NCBI GenBank assembly: GCA_001939145.1
Contig: LSRX01000007.1
Location: forward strand, 445,971 to 509,970
Length of the DNA: 64,000 nucleotides
DNA from: Symbiodinium microadriaticum
Lineage: Eukaryota > Sar > Dinophyceae > Suessiales > Symbiodiniaceae
Direction of reading: 5' to 3'
Made by a program: the position numbers and the translations under genes. Below are positions 45,254-57,778 of this stretch, piece after piece. The notes beneath the pieces were generated by a model that was not told where the DNA came from, did no database searches, and was given only the letters and a program-made list of their open reading frames with translations. Every line of letters begins with the position of its first letter. The first letter of the stretch is position 1.

Positions 45254-48200
45254 AACTTGTAAGATCTTTTCCAAAAGAAGGAACCGCGCAACTCGATGCT
45301 GAACAGCAAGGTCCTTGTCGTCGTTCACAGTGTGAGGAGGACAATCGGGCAATAGAGGAAGTAAGCTAGCGATACTAAGTTGATGATAGCAAATCGCAGC
45401 AGAACTAGCGAGAATAGCAGCAATAGATCTACGCTCATTAACAACAAGAGCTGCCCTCGAATTAAGCCTCAAGCCTCCTTAGAGATTCCCTGGATGGCAG
45501 AGAAACTGCTGTCGGGCTGTGGCCAGTAGGATACTCTAGCCCTGAATGCTCAACATCGCCAGTGAAGCCTCTAGACCCTAAAGCTTATGTGCTTCAAAAT
45601 CCGATGCAAGAGGCAAGAGCAAGCCCAAACTGGCACCAGCACCTTTGGCATTGCACGGCCTGTGCTTCGAAGAACCGAGATATCTGCTAAACCTCAATCA
45701 CTCCTAAACTCTTACAGGTCCTAAACCAAAATCGCACGACGAACCCCGCGGACCTGCAGCTGTTCGAAGGGTGAAGAGCAGTTGCAACGCATGCCAGAGC
45801 CTCCGCCAGCTTCGTGCACATGCTGCAGAAGTCTTGGGACGTTCTGCGGTACAGTAAAGTTGAATTACAATACGGAGCCCCAAACATAGTATTGAAAATC
45901 ATCTGCTAGGCTAGAGGCTGAGAGAGTTTAAGGTTAGGCTTCAAGACGGAGTTGCGCAGCCCGCCCCTTACAGCCTTACAGCGATGGTTATAGCAACAAT
46001 AGTGTAACTGACAAGAAAGGCTGAGTCATAGAGTGTGGAAAAGCTTAACCAATTATGCAAAGACACCTGGTAACAGAGTCTCAAAACACCAGGTCAATCG
46101 CAAGACTACTCAAAGCGCCAGATGTCTTCATCTTATATACTACTTGCTACTTGTTTGTCAAGTGCGACGACGACGATGACGACTGCTCCCGCGGTTCCTG
46201 GAATCAGTGCGACAATTGACCGGTTTGCGGAGATTGCTTATTGGTTTTATTGAACAGTGAATAGTATCCTAGCTACAGGTATGGTCAGTATACAATGAAT
46301 CTCATGCAGACTCTTGCTCTCCCTACGTCTCTTCCAATCATTCCTGGTGCTAGGGCTTCGTTGTTCTCCGAATATGACTACTCTTGCTATTTCCATTAAT
46401 GCCCTTGCTGTCATGAAGAAAAACTGTGCCTACCTTCGCTACTAACGTTTGTCAAAGCCATGGAACATCAAACCTTCTTCAAGAAAACAAGATAGACCAG
46501 CAGAAAAACACAACCTTTTGTAATACTTTCAGCGATCACAACTAGCCTCATTGCCGCTGTTATCTCGTAGGCGACAACCAAATCCCAGCTGAGTGCCGCC
46601 AAGATGCATGGTTCGCCCTCACCGAGTTCGTGGTGGCAGAGAAACACACGCCCGTTCTTTGTTGTTTACGCATCTGGAGCTTAACATTCCGTACTCCTGA
46701 TAGTCGGGGCTGAATGCCTTGATGCTTCAGGAAGGGTTTTGGGCTCGTGGCCGGGGGCTGTGAAAGGCGGCCTGAACGACTTACAATTTCTTGATCCCCC
46801 TGTTACCGACCAAAACCTACAGCCTTCAATCCTACTTCTGGAGGCCTAAACACCTCCTTGCTCCCCACGAAGTTGGGGAATATAGACAGGCCTGACCTGA
46901 GAAAAGCTGCGGCAAACAGCTGCGTCAATAAGAATAGGCTGGAATTTCAAAGCTTTTTCTTGCCGTCTCAATGACAGAGGGTTGGAAGGGTTTGTTGGGG
47001 GCGTTAGAATAAAACAATACGAAGGTTTCAGGCTCAACTATTGGGTTCAGGGCTGGAAGGGTCCAACCCTACCCATGGAAATTGAAGTGCCTGTTTACTA
47101 AACCGACACGAAATGCCTTAGCAGTGATGTCTTTCGCCCGAGTCAAAAGGAACGCTCTAGCCCACGGTTTTATAGAATCTATAATTACGGGTTGAAGGAA
47201 ATCTGAATCCCAAATTCAGCGTCTCAGAAACCATCCTCAAACATAAAACCATCCAAGCGGACATCCCGATATCCTGGATGTGAAACCAGAAACCCTGATA
47301 ATCCAATCTGACCGTCTTGACAACGTATAGGGCCATTAACACTTGTGCTCTATAGATCCTATAGGCTCTACAGGCAACAGACTTCTTGAACAGCTGCGGA
47401 TCGCCTGAAATTTAAATGCATATGGACTTTCACGTGCTGCTTTTTCATCCTAAAAGCCCAATGAGAGTTCCCGACGATAGTTTATGAAACCATAAGGGAA
47501 CTAGCAACAAGCTGATTTTGGCAAGCTCTTGTGAAGACTAACCTAAATGCTTACAGCATTCTACGTACTATGGACTATAACACGCCTAAGCCCATGCAAG
47601 GCCCCACGTCTCCCGTGCACTGGCTCGGAGCCCTTTTCCCTGTCAGTCGCCGGTGCCGGTGCTGGCGGCACCTGGCATAGTTTCCTTACTGATCCCTAAA
47701 CCATGAATCCGAAACATACATCCTTAATCCGGCAAATTGTAACACCCAAAACCCCTGAAACATAGCTTGGTTTATCGAAGCTTGCATTCTGGCACCACCC
47801 TGCCCGACCCTCTTCTGAGTACTTGATCCTTACCTGTAGGAGAACTTACCTTCTCCGTGTTCCCGTGTCCTAATTTCTGTACATATGGAGGTAGTTAATT
47901 AACTTAACAGAATTCAATCCGCATAGTTTCCGGCGCCGGCATGAGCTCGATTTCTGTCCGCAACCCCAAACCCGGAACCTCGAACTCTGAAAGTGATATC
48001 AAGATCCGCACGTTTGAGCAAGCACTGCAGTCGGTGTGCTACCTTGAAGGGGTGCGCATCACAACATGCATGGCAGCGAACCACAAACCGAGATTGCGGC
48101 GCCACGTCCTTGATGTTGGTGAAGAGCTTTGCGAGATGTTGGGTTTCGGTTAACTGCGAACGTGCAGATCATGAAAGCTAATTACTTGCTGCGATGCAGG

Positions 48201-48800
48201 GTCTCATGGTCCAAATGCACTGCAGGTCACGGCAAACATGCGGAACATAAGATTGTCCCGGGCGGAAGGTAGACAACGAAACACAGGAAGTTCGTTCTGC
48301 ACTAGGGCTAAGCGTCAAGTGTCTTGGCAGTGAGTCTTTCGGGCCGGGGTTAGGATTGCACGATGCTTCATAACATGCCCAAGGATTATGGGCATCTTTC
48401 GACAGGAACAGGTCTTCAATGGGTTGCGAGGCTTCCGAACTACAGAACGTGTGAAAACAAGGTTTTCAAGCTTTGGCAGGTTTGGCCGTGAAAGGAGGCG
48501 GGTCGTCAACAAACATGAGCCCGAAAGCGCTGAAAAACAATCATGAAAGCCCGACGTGCACTCGCCCTCATGTTGGTGTCGTCTACCACATAAAAAATGT
48601 GCTGAATGTCATGTTCGAACCCCTACAAACCCTAAACCCTAAATCCTTACACCGTGAAAAACCTAGATCCTCTATCAGGCTAAGCCCAGCCACTTGTAAA
48701 GTGGGTGAGAGTATACGGCGTCGGACAAATACACCAATCTCGCACACACACACACACATTTGCATATGGAAAGAACAAAAGAATCTTCGAACCCAAATAG
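45254..48800. other. Non-coding stretch, unusually poor in telomere-like words
   Basis: About 3.5 kb with few TTTAGGG/CCCTAAA words and no long frame (the longest is about 79 codons). This could be intron or intergenic DNA. No splice-linked exons could be assembled with confidence. Confidence 0.4.
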
Positions 48801-48804
48801 ATAC

Positions 48805-48865
48805 TGAGAGAGAGAGAGAGAGAGAGGGAGAAAGGCGGAGAGAGCGGGAGCGAGAGCCAGGCAAA
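48805..48865. repeat. (GA)n microsatellite
   Basis: A GA run with GGAG/GCGGAG interruptions. The 280-codon minus-strand frame at 48583-49425 is built from this and the next repeats, so it is not called. Confidence 0.9.
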
Positions 48866-48989
48866 CAGACAGACAAACAAAAAGACAGACACTGAGAGGG
48901 ACAGCAAGGGTACTGCATATGCTCGTACAATGAATCTACATGTAGATGTGCATACGTGAATACACACGTATCTTGCTGCCTATAAATCA

Positions 48990-49253
48990 ATGATATATGT
49001 ATGTATGTATGTATGCATGCATGCATGCATGCATGCATGCATGCATGTATGTATGTATGTTTTAGGTACGTAGGTATGTANATGATATATGTATGTATGT
49101 ATGTATGCATGCATGCATGCATGCATGCATGCATGCATGTATGTATGTATGTTTTAGGTACGTAGGTATGTAGGTATGTATGTAGGTAGGTAGGTAGGTA
49201 GGTAGGTAGGTAGGTAGGTCGGTCGGTCGGTCGGTCGGTAGGTAGGTAGGTAT
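48990..49253. repeat. Compound tetranucleotide microsatellite with exact 91-bp duplication
   Basis: GTAT, GCAT, GGTA and GGTC tetramers in succession. Bases 48990-49080 and 49082-49172 are identical and joined by one N at 49081. The GGTA/GGTC part spans about 49173-49253. Confidence 0.92.
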
Positions 49254-51461
49254 ACCTGAAGAAGTGTGTGCAAAGGTGTGGATGCATACAGATGCATGTG
49301 TGCCTGCATGCAAGTAAATATGTATCCTCCTTCGACATCTCAAACCGAGCTTCAGGACTCCACAGCCAGGTTGTGCAGGACGACCCCACGCACCCTGAAC
49401 TCCCACAACCTGAAGCTCCCGCCATTTACCCCAAAACGCGTCGCCGCTCGTGCATGAGGCGGCTCAGGTGGGTATCAAGCATCAAAAAGCCGATCTCTAT
49501 AGGTCGAGATAATCACATCAACACTCTGACCGTTCGGCCCTACAAACCCCAGGCCTTAACCCCGAAATCCAGATTCTCGAACCCCAAACCTAAGCCACCT
49601 CAAGCCCGTAGCCTTCTAAATATCTTGGGCATTACATGGGGGCCTAAAACGGCGCAGCAGCCCTTCGTTAAGGAATATGCCTGAAGTTAGCCTGAAGTTA
49701 GGGTTCAGTGTTTAGGGGTCTAAGGTTTAGGGCTGAGGCACTCGCATCCGAACTTGTACAATCACCAGAATCTACAACGCTACACTTCGCACTTTTGAGA
49801 CAACATCCGGGCAATCAACACATCAGTTTTCTCGCCAATGCATGTACCTGACTTGAGGGGCATGTTGGGGCTCTTTGGGTACTCGACCCTCCCATGAATA
49901 GGGGCGTTAGGCCAACGGAACTTTGAGTTGGGGCTTGCCGAAAATCCTCAAATGTAACGAACGGTTGAGGGCTCAGCAAATTCGAGCAACGGAATCATTG
50001 ATATGATGGGTGATTATTGTCCCTGCAGCATTTAAACGAGGCCGTGGGTAGTGCTGGTAGACAAGCCCATTGTGGGTATGGAATTACGGTTCATGTAGCT
50101 ACGGAAGACGTAGAGATTTTCCAAGATGTGTTCAGAAGACCAATACCCGACTCTGTATGAACAAGCCATGCAGGTGCCTTCGCCCTCGGCACCGTCCCGG
50201 GCGCATCGCTTGGTACCGCGCCGCCGCTCCTGACCGGGTCTGGCTCTCTCCTGGGTATGCGGAGTTTAGGGTTTATAAGACGGTTTACGAGTGAGTGATG
50301 CATTGTGTTCAGGCCGGGGTGGGTGTTCAGACTTGACTTGTGGGTCCCATATGTACGTATTTATAGCAAATGCCTGTATATTCTGGATCTGCACCGTGTG
50401 CTAAGACTCTCATACTGAGCACTCATCCGAGGTAGGTGCACAAATGACAAGCAGCCTGGATAGCTTTATTCCTGTACATATGGAGTTCCAAAGATAGCAA
50501 CTTGGCACCAACACTAAGCCTTGCAAAGGTAGCACACTTGATTACCATTCGTCGTCTCAGCCCGACTTCGTCCGACCGGGGCCTGTTCAATCTCAAATCC
50601 AACGTCGTAAAAAACAGGTCCGAAACCATGTTAAACAAACCACAAAGCCACCCCTATCCTGAAGAGCTACCAGGAAACTTACAAAGCCTACCTACACCGT
50701 GAGGGCCCTCGAACCGATGTTGGAGAAAATTAAGCTTTACAGTCTATACAGGAAGCCCTTTGAGGTGGCTACAGAGATACATGGACCCCTGTATAAGGAG
50801 CTACTATACGAAGAATCCCCAGTCGGCCTCCAAAGCGGCTTTGTAGGGTGCTGCGATGGGAGGAGCGGGAGGCTCCAGCACGCGGTGGTCGTTGGCCACA
50901 GGATAGTTGGTGTCCTGGGCATCAGAAACCAGAAATCAGACCCTGGAACGTCCAATGAAGCCTGAGCCACTCAAGGTGTCCAAAATGTCTCGCTCTCTCT
51001 CACAAAAAACCTATGCTTCCGGGCTGCCACTCAGCACACACACACACACACTGAGCCCTAGCGAATCGCAACAGCCCACCAAAGGTTTCAAGCGCCGAAA
51101 TAGCTGAACGACAACGCTCCAGATCTCATAAGAGACTGTATCTTCAAAGCAATGGAAAAGTTCACGCTCAAGCCCGAAACCCCAAGGCTAAATGCTAACT
51201 CTAAAGACAGCTCGTCGAGTCCAACATGCAGGTTTGCCGGCACACGACCAGGGGCAATCTGCCTCCCACTTCTTGATCTGATGCGATTGTAGGATTTGGG
51301 GTTTAGGGTATTCCCCGTTGCGGTTATAGTGCTCCCAGATGTTTGTTCGCATTGCTTGTCACTATATTATGATACTGCATGCATGAGCACGGCTGTTGGA
51401 CAAGTATGTTTATGTTACCTGCATCCCTTCGTAACAATCAATAACCATCCCGTCAATTCCT
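49254..51461. other. Non-coding stretch
   Basis: No gene recognised. Telomere-like words at 49690-49730. The frames at 49268-49684 and 50699-50970 are without domain features. Confidence 0.5.
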
Positions 51462-51501
51462 CCCCCCCCCCCCCCCCAACCTAACCCCTAAACCCTAAAC
51501 C
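51462..51501. repeat. C homopolymer and CCCTAAA words at the satellite's left edge
   Basis: A 16-base C run, then CCTAAACCC telomere-like units directly before the first satellite unit. Confidence 0.85.
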
Positions 51502-52909
51502 CCTATAGAATCCTATAAGGTAATCCCAAAAAGGAACTACTTAGGGGCCTATAGAATAAGGTAATCCCAAAAAGGAAGGACTTAGGGGCCTAAAGAATAA
51601 GGTAATCCCAAAAAGGAACGACTTAGGGGCCTATAGAATCCTATAAGGTAATCCCAAGAAGGAACGATTTAGGGGCCTATAGAATAAGGTAATCCCAAAA
51701 AGGAAGGACTTAGGGGCCTAAAGAATAAGGTAATCCCAAAAAGGAACGACTTAGGGGCCTATAGAATCCTATAAGGTAATCCCAAGAAGGAACGATTTAG
51801 GGGCCTATAGAATAAGGTAATCCCAAAAAGGAAGGACTTAGGGGCCTAAAGAATAAGGTAATCCCAAAAAGGAACGACTTAGGGGCCTATAGAATCCTAT
51901 AAGGTAATCCCAAGAAGGAACGATTTAGGGGCCTATAGAATAAGGTAATCCCAAAAAGGAAGGACTTAGGGGCCTAAAGAATAAGGTAATCCCAAAAAGG
52001 AACGACTTAGGGGCCTATAGAATCCTATAAGGTAATCCCAAGAAGGAACGATTTAGGGGCCTATAGAATAAGGTAATCCCAAAAAGGAAGGACTTAGGGG
52101 CCTAAAGAATAAGGTAATCCCAAAAAGGAACGACTTAGGGGCCTATAGAATCCTATAAGGTAATCCCAAGAAGGAACGATTTAGGGGCCTATAGAATAAG
52201 GTAATCCCAAAAAGGAAGGACTTAGGGGCCTAAAGAATAAGGTAATCCCAAAAAGGAACGACTTAGGGGCCTATAGAATCCTATAAGGTAATCCCAAGAA
52301 GGAACGATTTAGGGGCCTATAGAATAAGGTAATCCCAAAAAGGAAGGACTTAGGGGCCTAAAGAATAAGGTAATCCCAAAAAGGAACGACTTAGGGGCCT
52401 ATAGAATCCTATAAGGTAATCCCAAGAAGGAACGATTTAGGGGCCTATAGAATAAGGTAATCCCAAAAAGGAAGGACTTAGGGGCCTAAAGAATAAGGTA
52501 ATCCCAAAAAGGAACGACTTAGGGGCCTATAGAATCCTATAAGGTAATCCCAAGAAGGAACGATTTAGGGGCCTATAGAATAAGGTAATCCCAAAAAGGA
52601 AGGACTTAGGGGCCTAAAGAATAAGGTAATCCCAAAAAGGAACGACTTAGGGGCCTATAGAATCCTATAAGGTAATCCCAAGAAGGAACGATTTAGGGGC
52701 CTATAGAATAAGGTAATCCCAAAAAGGAAGGACTTAGGGGCCTAAAGAATAAGGTAATCCCAAAAAGGAACGACTTAGGGGCCTATAGAATCCTATAAGG
52801 TAATCCCAAGAAGGAACGATTTAGGGGCCTATGGAATAAGGTAATCCCAAAAGGAACTACTTAGGGACCTATAGGATCCCAAAAAGGAACTACTTAGGGG
52901 CCTATGGGT
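51502..52909 (+). repeat. 128-bp higher-order satellite derived from one MITE arm
   Basis: The tandem monomers are 46, 41 and 41 bp. Their shared core is GGTAATCCCAAAAAGGAAC and CTTAGGGGCCTA. Variants are fixed by position: the first has a CCTATAAG insertion and CAAGAAGGAACGATTTAG, the second AAGGAAGGACTTAG, the third CCTAAAGAATAAGG and GGAACGACTTAG. The three-part unit repeats every 128 bp, with starts at 51503, 51631, 51759 and onward to 52783, virtually without change. The core equals one arm plus the centre of family A. The right edge ends in the family A terminus (GGGGCCTATGGGT). The paired arm is absent, so the units are not palindromic. Confidence 0.96.
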
Positions 52910-53014
52910 CTACGGTCCGTCGAGTCTCTGCCACCGCAGGCGACGAAGGCTGCCACCTGCGACGGGGCGCCTGGTCCGAAGTCGGCGAGAGCCTGGCAAA
53001 CGAAGGAAGAGTAG
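52910..53014. other. Short unique flank of the satellite
   Basis: A GC-rich unique sequence separates the satellite from the next telomere-like tract. Confidence 0.4.
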
Positions 53015-53155
53015 CAGGGTTTAGGGTTTAGGGGCTTAGGGGTTTATAGGGGTTTGGGGTTTAGGGGCTTAGGGTTTAGGGGTTTAGGGCTTTAGGGGTT
53101 TGGGGGTGAATTAGGGGTTTAGGGTTTTGGGGTTTCGGGGTTAGGGTTTAGGGCT
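53015..53155 (+). repeat. Degenerate TTTAGGG telomere-like tract
   Basis: About 140 bases of TTTAGGG, TTAGGGG and TTTGGGG words on the plus strand, just right of the satellite. Confidence 0.85.
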
Positions 53156-53794
53156 CATGTACTGGAACCTCTTGCACGCTATGACTAAATAAGGCCTGAA
53201 TCCTTCGGGCGATTTGATGAACTTAATTCAACTTACTATCTTGGCCAGGAACACGGAACACTAAACCACAGGAAATCATTATCCTGGAATTCTTGCTGCA
53301 GGATTTGGCTGATTTGATGGTATTTATTGATGTTGTGAGACACTGGAACAAGATCCGATACTTGATACCCGCATAGCAAAGAGACTGTCCAATCCTTCCC
53401 TCCGGATGGTTCGAGCGACCTCTCTGCATTCGGCATACAATTGGTCAAGCCAAATCTTAGAGCGAAACCTCGCAAGTTCCGGTGGCAACCCCAGCAGGCA
53501 GCCCACTCTAAACCCCAATCTGTGACAGAAGCCCTATAAGTACAAACCTTAAATCCGATTCCTGGGCTTGCGAACTACTACGAGCACCCGAGCAGAACAC
53601 TCGGCGAGGAGTAAAAATCGGATTCTACAAGGTTCTATACAAAAAACTAGTAAAGCCTACTTGGGGTGTAGATTATTGTAATTGACGAGAGACATGTGGG
53701 TCGGAATAGACTCAAAGTTTGCTGATTGTGGACTCCTCGGGTTACGCGAGCGACCAGGAGCTCTTCGTGCTCAGCCCGTTCGTTGTGGCATTGG
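53156..53794. other. Non-coding stretch
   Basis: No gene recognised. The minus-strand frames at 53223-53518 overlap one another and carry no motif. Confidence 0.45.
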
Positions 53795-53873
53795 CCCTAA
53801 CCTCCCAGATACCTACTATATAGGGCCCTAGGGTCTCTAGTACCCTAAATAGTAGGTACCTGGGCGGTTAGGG
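53795..53873. mobile_element. 79-bp inverted-repeat element (E)
   Basis: Left CCCTAACCTCCCAGATACC then TACTAT. Right ATAGTAGGTACCTGGGCGG then TTAGGG. The arms are about 25 bases with two mismatches, around a GGGCCCTAGGG centre that is itself palindromic. Confidence 0.7.
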
Positions 53874-53892
53874 TGAGATCAGGTTTTGGCCT

Positions 53893-53943
53893 GGGGGGGG
53901 GGGGGNNNNNNNNNNNNNNNNNNGGGGGGGGGGGGGGGGGGGG
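53893..53943. other. Poly-G tract with an 18-N gap
   Basis: G runs (53893-53905 and 53924-53943) flank Ns at 53906-53923. The gap most likely reflects unsequenced homopolymer. Confidence 0.95.
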
Positions 53944-55137
53944 CAGTTCTGAAGTAGTGCGTGGGGTCCTGACTGCACGTGTTTTCTCAACTGCTACACA
54001 AGTAACTACATACCTTGTGAGGGAGTAAGATCGACCAGTTCGGAGTTCGGAGGCTGTTGGGGTCTAGGTATGATAGGCCGATGATGGCCTCAAGCCGTAG
54101 GCTCTACAAGCTTGAACCTCCACACCCTTAACCGCCACTATCGATCCCACTGGGACGCAACACGGTGCAGCGCCCAGGCTCTCAACCCTAATCAGAAAGC
54201 CTCTTGTGGCGCAGGTTTCGCACCGGTTCGACATTTACAGCATAGGGCCCAGCACGATCCCAAACAGGCCCGCGATCGCAGCACTTAATAATTCTCATAG
54301 CCTGATGACTGATCTCTTCTTCCCTGGCGTGCCTCATGTCGTTCAGGGGCATAGGCCTCGCCGACTCAAACTCTTCACGAAGGTTGAACTTTCGCAAGCT
54401 CGCACATTCCATCAAGGCTTCTCTACAGGTTTAGGGTGCGGCTACGAATTCACAGTCATGACAGCTATGTAATTTGTGCCAATGAAAACTGTGCCTGCAG
54501 TAGCTAAGTTACATGTAGCTAGCTTGGTTCAGGGTACACGAGTCTATTTCATGCGGCGATTTATAGCTGTTTTGGGTCTCAAAAATTGAGATTGGCAAAG
54601 GCATAGCTCATCCTGTCCGAGATGTCCATTTCGGGCCAGCCGTGTACTTTAGGCTTACCATGTTCTTTGCGTATTAGCCAGTGCCCATCCATATAGGGGC
54701 ACTGTGCAACGGGATGCAAATGATGCCAAGCATAGGGCAGTGTCTCCCTCTTCGAGGTTGGCGAGGAAGCCACGGCACACCTGGGATTGTGTCGACATGA
54801 GCAGTTCCATGTAGGTTGAGAATGCCACGTGTAAAGCAGCATACACGATTGATCGGTGCGGGGGAGGAGGCACGATGTAATCTGGACAACTTGTGCCGGG
54901 CCATACATGCGTCTACGTTAGAAACAAATAAACGAAACACGTCGCAAATAATCAGTGCCAAAACTGTCTTGCAGGATCTGCAATACTATACACATAGACA
55001 TCATACCTGCATGTATTTCGCAGAAACGCACATGCACAGAATTACACGACTAAGACAACCCGTGCCGAAACCTTATGCGTAAACCACCAAAGCCAGAACC
55101 CTAAACTGCGAAGCCCTCAACCCCAGAGCTGACACGG
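53944..55137. other. Non-coding stretch
   Basis: No gene recognised. The overlapping frames at 54188-54961 on both strands lack domain features. Telomere-like words are rare. Confidence 0.45.
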
Positions 55138-55180
55138 TTTAGGGTTTAGGGTTTAGGGTTCAGGGTTTAGGGTTTAAGGT
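55138..55180 (+). repeat. Short TTTAGGG array
   Basis: Six near-perfect heptamers (one with TTCAGGG), preceded by CCCTAAAC and CCCTCAAC words in the opposite orientation at 55098-55125. Confidence 0.9.
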
Positions 55181-57150
55181 AGACTTTCTACATGTTACAC
55201 TCCACAAAGCCCTGAACCCCGCAGTCTGAATCCTAAAACCCGAAGATCCACCTGATCTCGCGGCATTACTACTACCATTACGACTCCTAAATTAGGATCT
55301 GCATAGCCTCACCGAAGAGGTTCATAACATTTCATATCGATCATAATCATTGGAGCGAAATACTCCTAAACCCAGTTAGAGGTTACCTGCCCTTATTCCC
55401 CCAATCGGACATAAAGCCGGAAACGAAGCAACGCCCGAGGAGCAACGAAAGACTCCTGGCTGGAATTCCGCGACGCCCGGGGCTTACAGCAAAGCACCTC
55501 CTGGCTGCACCACTGGCGGGTTTGTAGGGTTGGGGTTGAAGTCTAGCAATTATAGGGCTTGAGGGTGCGAGGGCTTATGGGGCTTAGGATTCAGGGATTT
55601 GGGTGGAGGGCTAAAGGTTTTGGGGGCTATGAAAGCTTAGGTTTAGAGTTGAAGGGTTCATGCTTCAGGCTGCTACGGGTCTAGCACTCAAGCCTGGGAG
55701 TCAGATGCTCCAGGATTTGTGGGTTTCGGGGGGGCTTTCTGGTCGGGAAAAGAGGCCAACCGCCCAGATACCCCTAAACCCTACACCCCAAACCCTTTTG
55801 TTGAACCCAGACTCTGCCAATCAGCTGGGAAGCAGCACTTCCAAACCCTAAACCCTAAACCCTAAACCGTCGCCCGTGTTTACTCACTTCTGGTGGGCTC
55901 AGTTGGGACTCGCCAGCGAGCCCTACGAGACCAGAGGGCATTTGTGAAACCCCCACCCCTACTCTCTCACCCCTAAAACCCTACTATAAGCCCCCAAAAA
56001 CCATAATGAACCCCAAAAAACCATAAACCGGAAGCCCAAAAACCCAAAAACACCCTAAACCCTGAACCCCCAAAGCCATCCACCCTAAAACCCTAATCCC
56101 GCAAATCCTGAGCGCTTGGACCAAAGGCACCACAATGAGCCCAAAAGCAAAGATCTCCAGAGGCTTGAATCCTAGCACAACCATATCCATACCCTAAGCC
56201 CTGAACCCTGAACCCTGAACCTGAAACCCTAAACCTTACACATCCTAAACCTTATAAACCCTAAACCCTATACCTTACAAACCCTAAACCTTATATAAAC
56301 TCCAAACCCATACCCGAAGTCGGAAGGCCGTCCTCGAAGTCTCGATTCAGTCTTGCGTACAGCTCCCCTGAGTGCTCGCCTCACGGAAGTCCAGCGGCTG
56401 GCTAAAGCCTACATTTGGGTTTCGACTCTCACACTCGCATTTGGGTTTAGGGTTTAGGGGTTCGGGTTGAGGGCGACGCCGTAGTGTCCCGATTTGGGCA
56501 TACAAGCAGCTGGCAGGGTTGGGAGCTACAGCCAGGGCCTACAAGGCGACCCCCACTCGTCTAATCCCTTGCTGCACTTACAGAGAGTTTCGGGGTAGAA
56601 AAGCGTTTTCACGGCATGGGAAAGTATACCTTGCATATCCCGGGATGGAGGCGCTACTATGGATACACTACATTCACTACATCATAGAGTGGCTAGGTCC
56701 AGGGTGCTTACCAGCTTAGGGGCAAACTATCACCGGTTGCCAACTCCGATCGATTTAATCCGAATGGCCAGTGGATTACCCCAAGTCGTCACCCTAACTA
56801 ACCTTCAACCCTTCCTGAACCCAATCCTGCGCAGCACTCTCGTTTTGCATGCATTCGGCTGTCCGACTGGGTATTTGCATTAATGCATGCGGGCGGCTCC
56901 ATTTCTCCAGTGTCGGGCTTAATATACGAGCCGAAACAATCATAGTACGGTTTCGAGGGCTCTGAGGAGCCCACAACCGAAAGATCCAATCACAGCCTAT
57001 ATGCAAACCCAAATTCCTAAAGCCCTAAGTACATCCTAAACCGGACAAACGGCCAGAAGACCGCGACCCCTGGAGTGGCCTGCCCTGCGTAAGCAACCGG
57101 GCGCCGGCTACCGGAAATGGGGCTTAGGGGTTTAGGGTTTATACGGGTTT
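55181..57150. other. Non-coding, rich in telomere-like words
   Basis: CCCTAAA words at 55770-55795, 55842-55868 and 55975-56310, and TTTAGGG words at 56440-56460 and 57120-57168. No gene recognised. Confidence 0.5.
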
Positions 57151-57280
57151 AGGATTTAGGGTTTAGGGGGCTTCCAGCCAGGGGTTTTCGGTTTTAGGTA
57201 AAGGCACGGGGTTCTACTCTGTGCTTCGGTGTTTTGGGAGGCAAGGGTATCAAGCATGGTGAATCGCATTTTGTGACTCT

Positions 57281-57540
57281 GATGATGAGATGGTGATGCT
57301 GATGATGTTGATGATGACGACGGCGACGACCGGCCATGGTGACGACCGGCGCTAGAAAGATGACAGACTGAAGGAAAAACATAACGAACAACTGGAAGAA
57401 TGGATGGATGCATGGATGGATGAATGAATGAATGGAGGCAGGAAGGAAGGAAAGGAGGCAAGGAGGAAGGCATTTAGGCAGGTAGGCGGGAAGGGTCACG
57501 GAGGGAGGGGGGGAAGGGGTTGGAAGGGAGTGAGCGAGGT
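57281..57540. repeat. Low-complexity purine-rich and (GATGAT)n region
   Basis: GATGATG triplets at 57281-57320, GGATGGAT/GAATGAAT tetramers at 57400-57435, and AGGAAGGA/GGCAGGTAGG repeats to about 57540. Confidence 0.8.
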
Positions 57541-57778
57541 AGGCATGAAACCATTATGAAGTGCCGTGCTTCCATGAGTTACATGATTCTAGCGGCCAAC
57601 AATCATACTTCTAGTAACCGTTGTTGCTAACCGAAACTACCACTGCTCCGGGTCAAAGCATTTCGCAATTCAAACCCTAAACCCTAAACCCCCAAACCCC
57701 CAAACAGTAAACCTGAGCCCAGCGCCTCAGCACTCATCTTTCAGAGGGCTGGGATGCTGGGGATCACGGTGGCTATAG

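Noticed and set aside
48583..49425. 280-codon minus-strand open frame, second longest in the window
   Set aside because: It is made of Thr/Tyr/His/Leu-rich translations of the GTAT/GCAT/GGTA and GA microsatellites and crosses the single-N duplication. No real protein features.
51502..52909. CRISPR-like array
   Set aside because: There are no unique spacers. Units are contiguous variants of one monomer with a 128-bp super-period, so it is a satellite.
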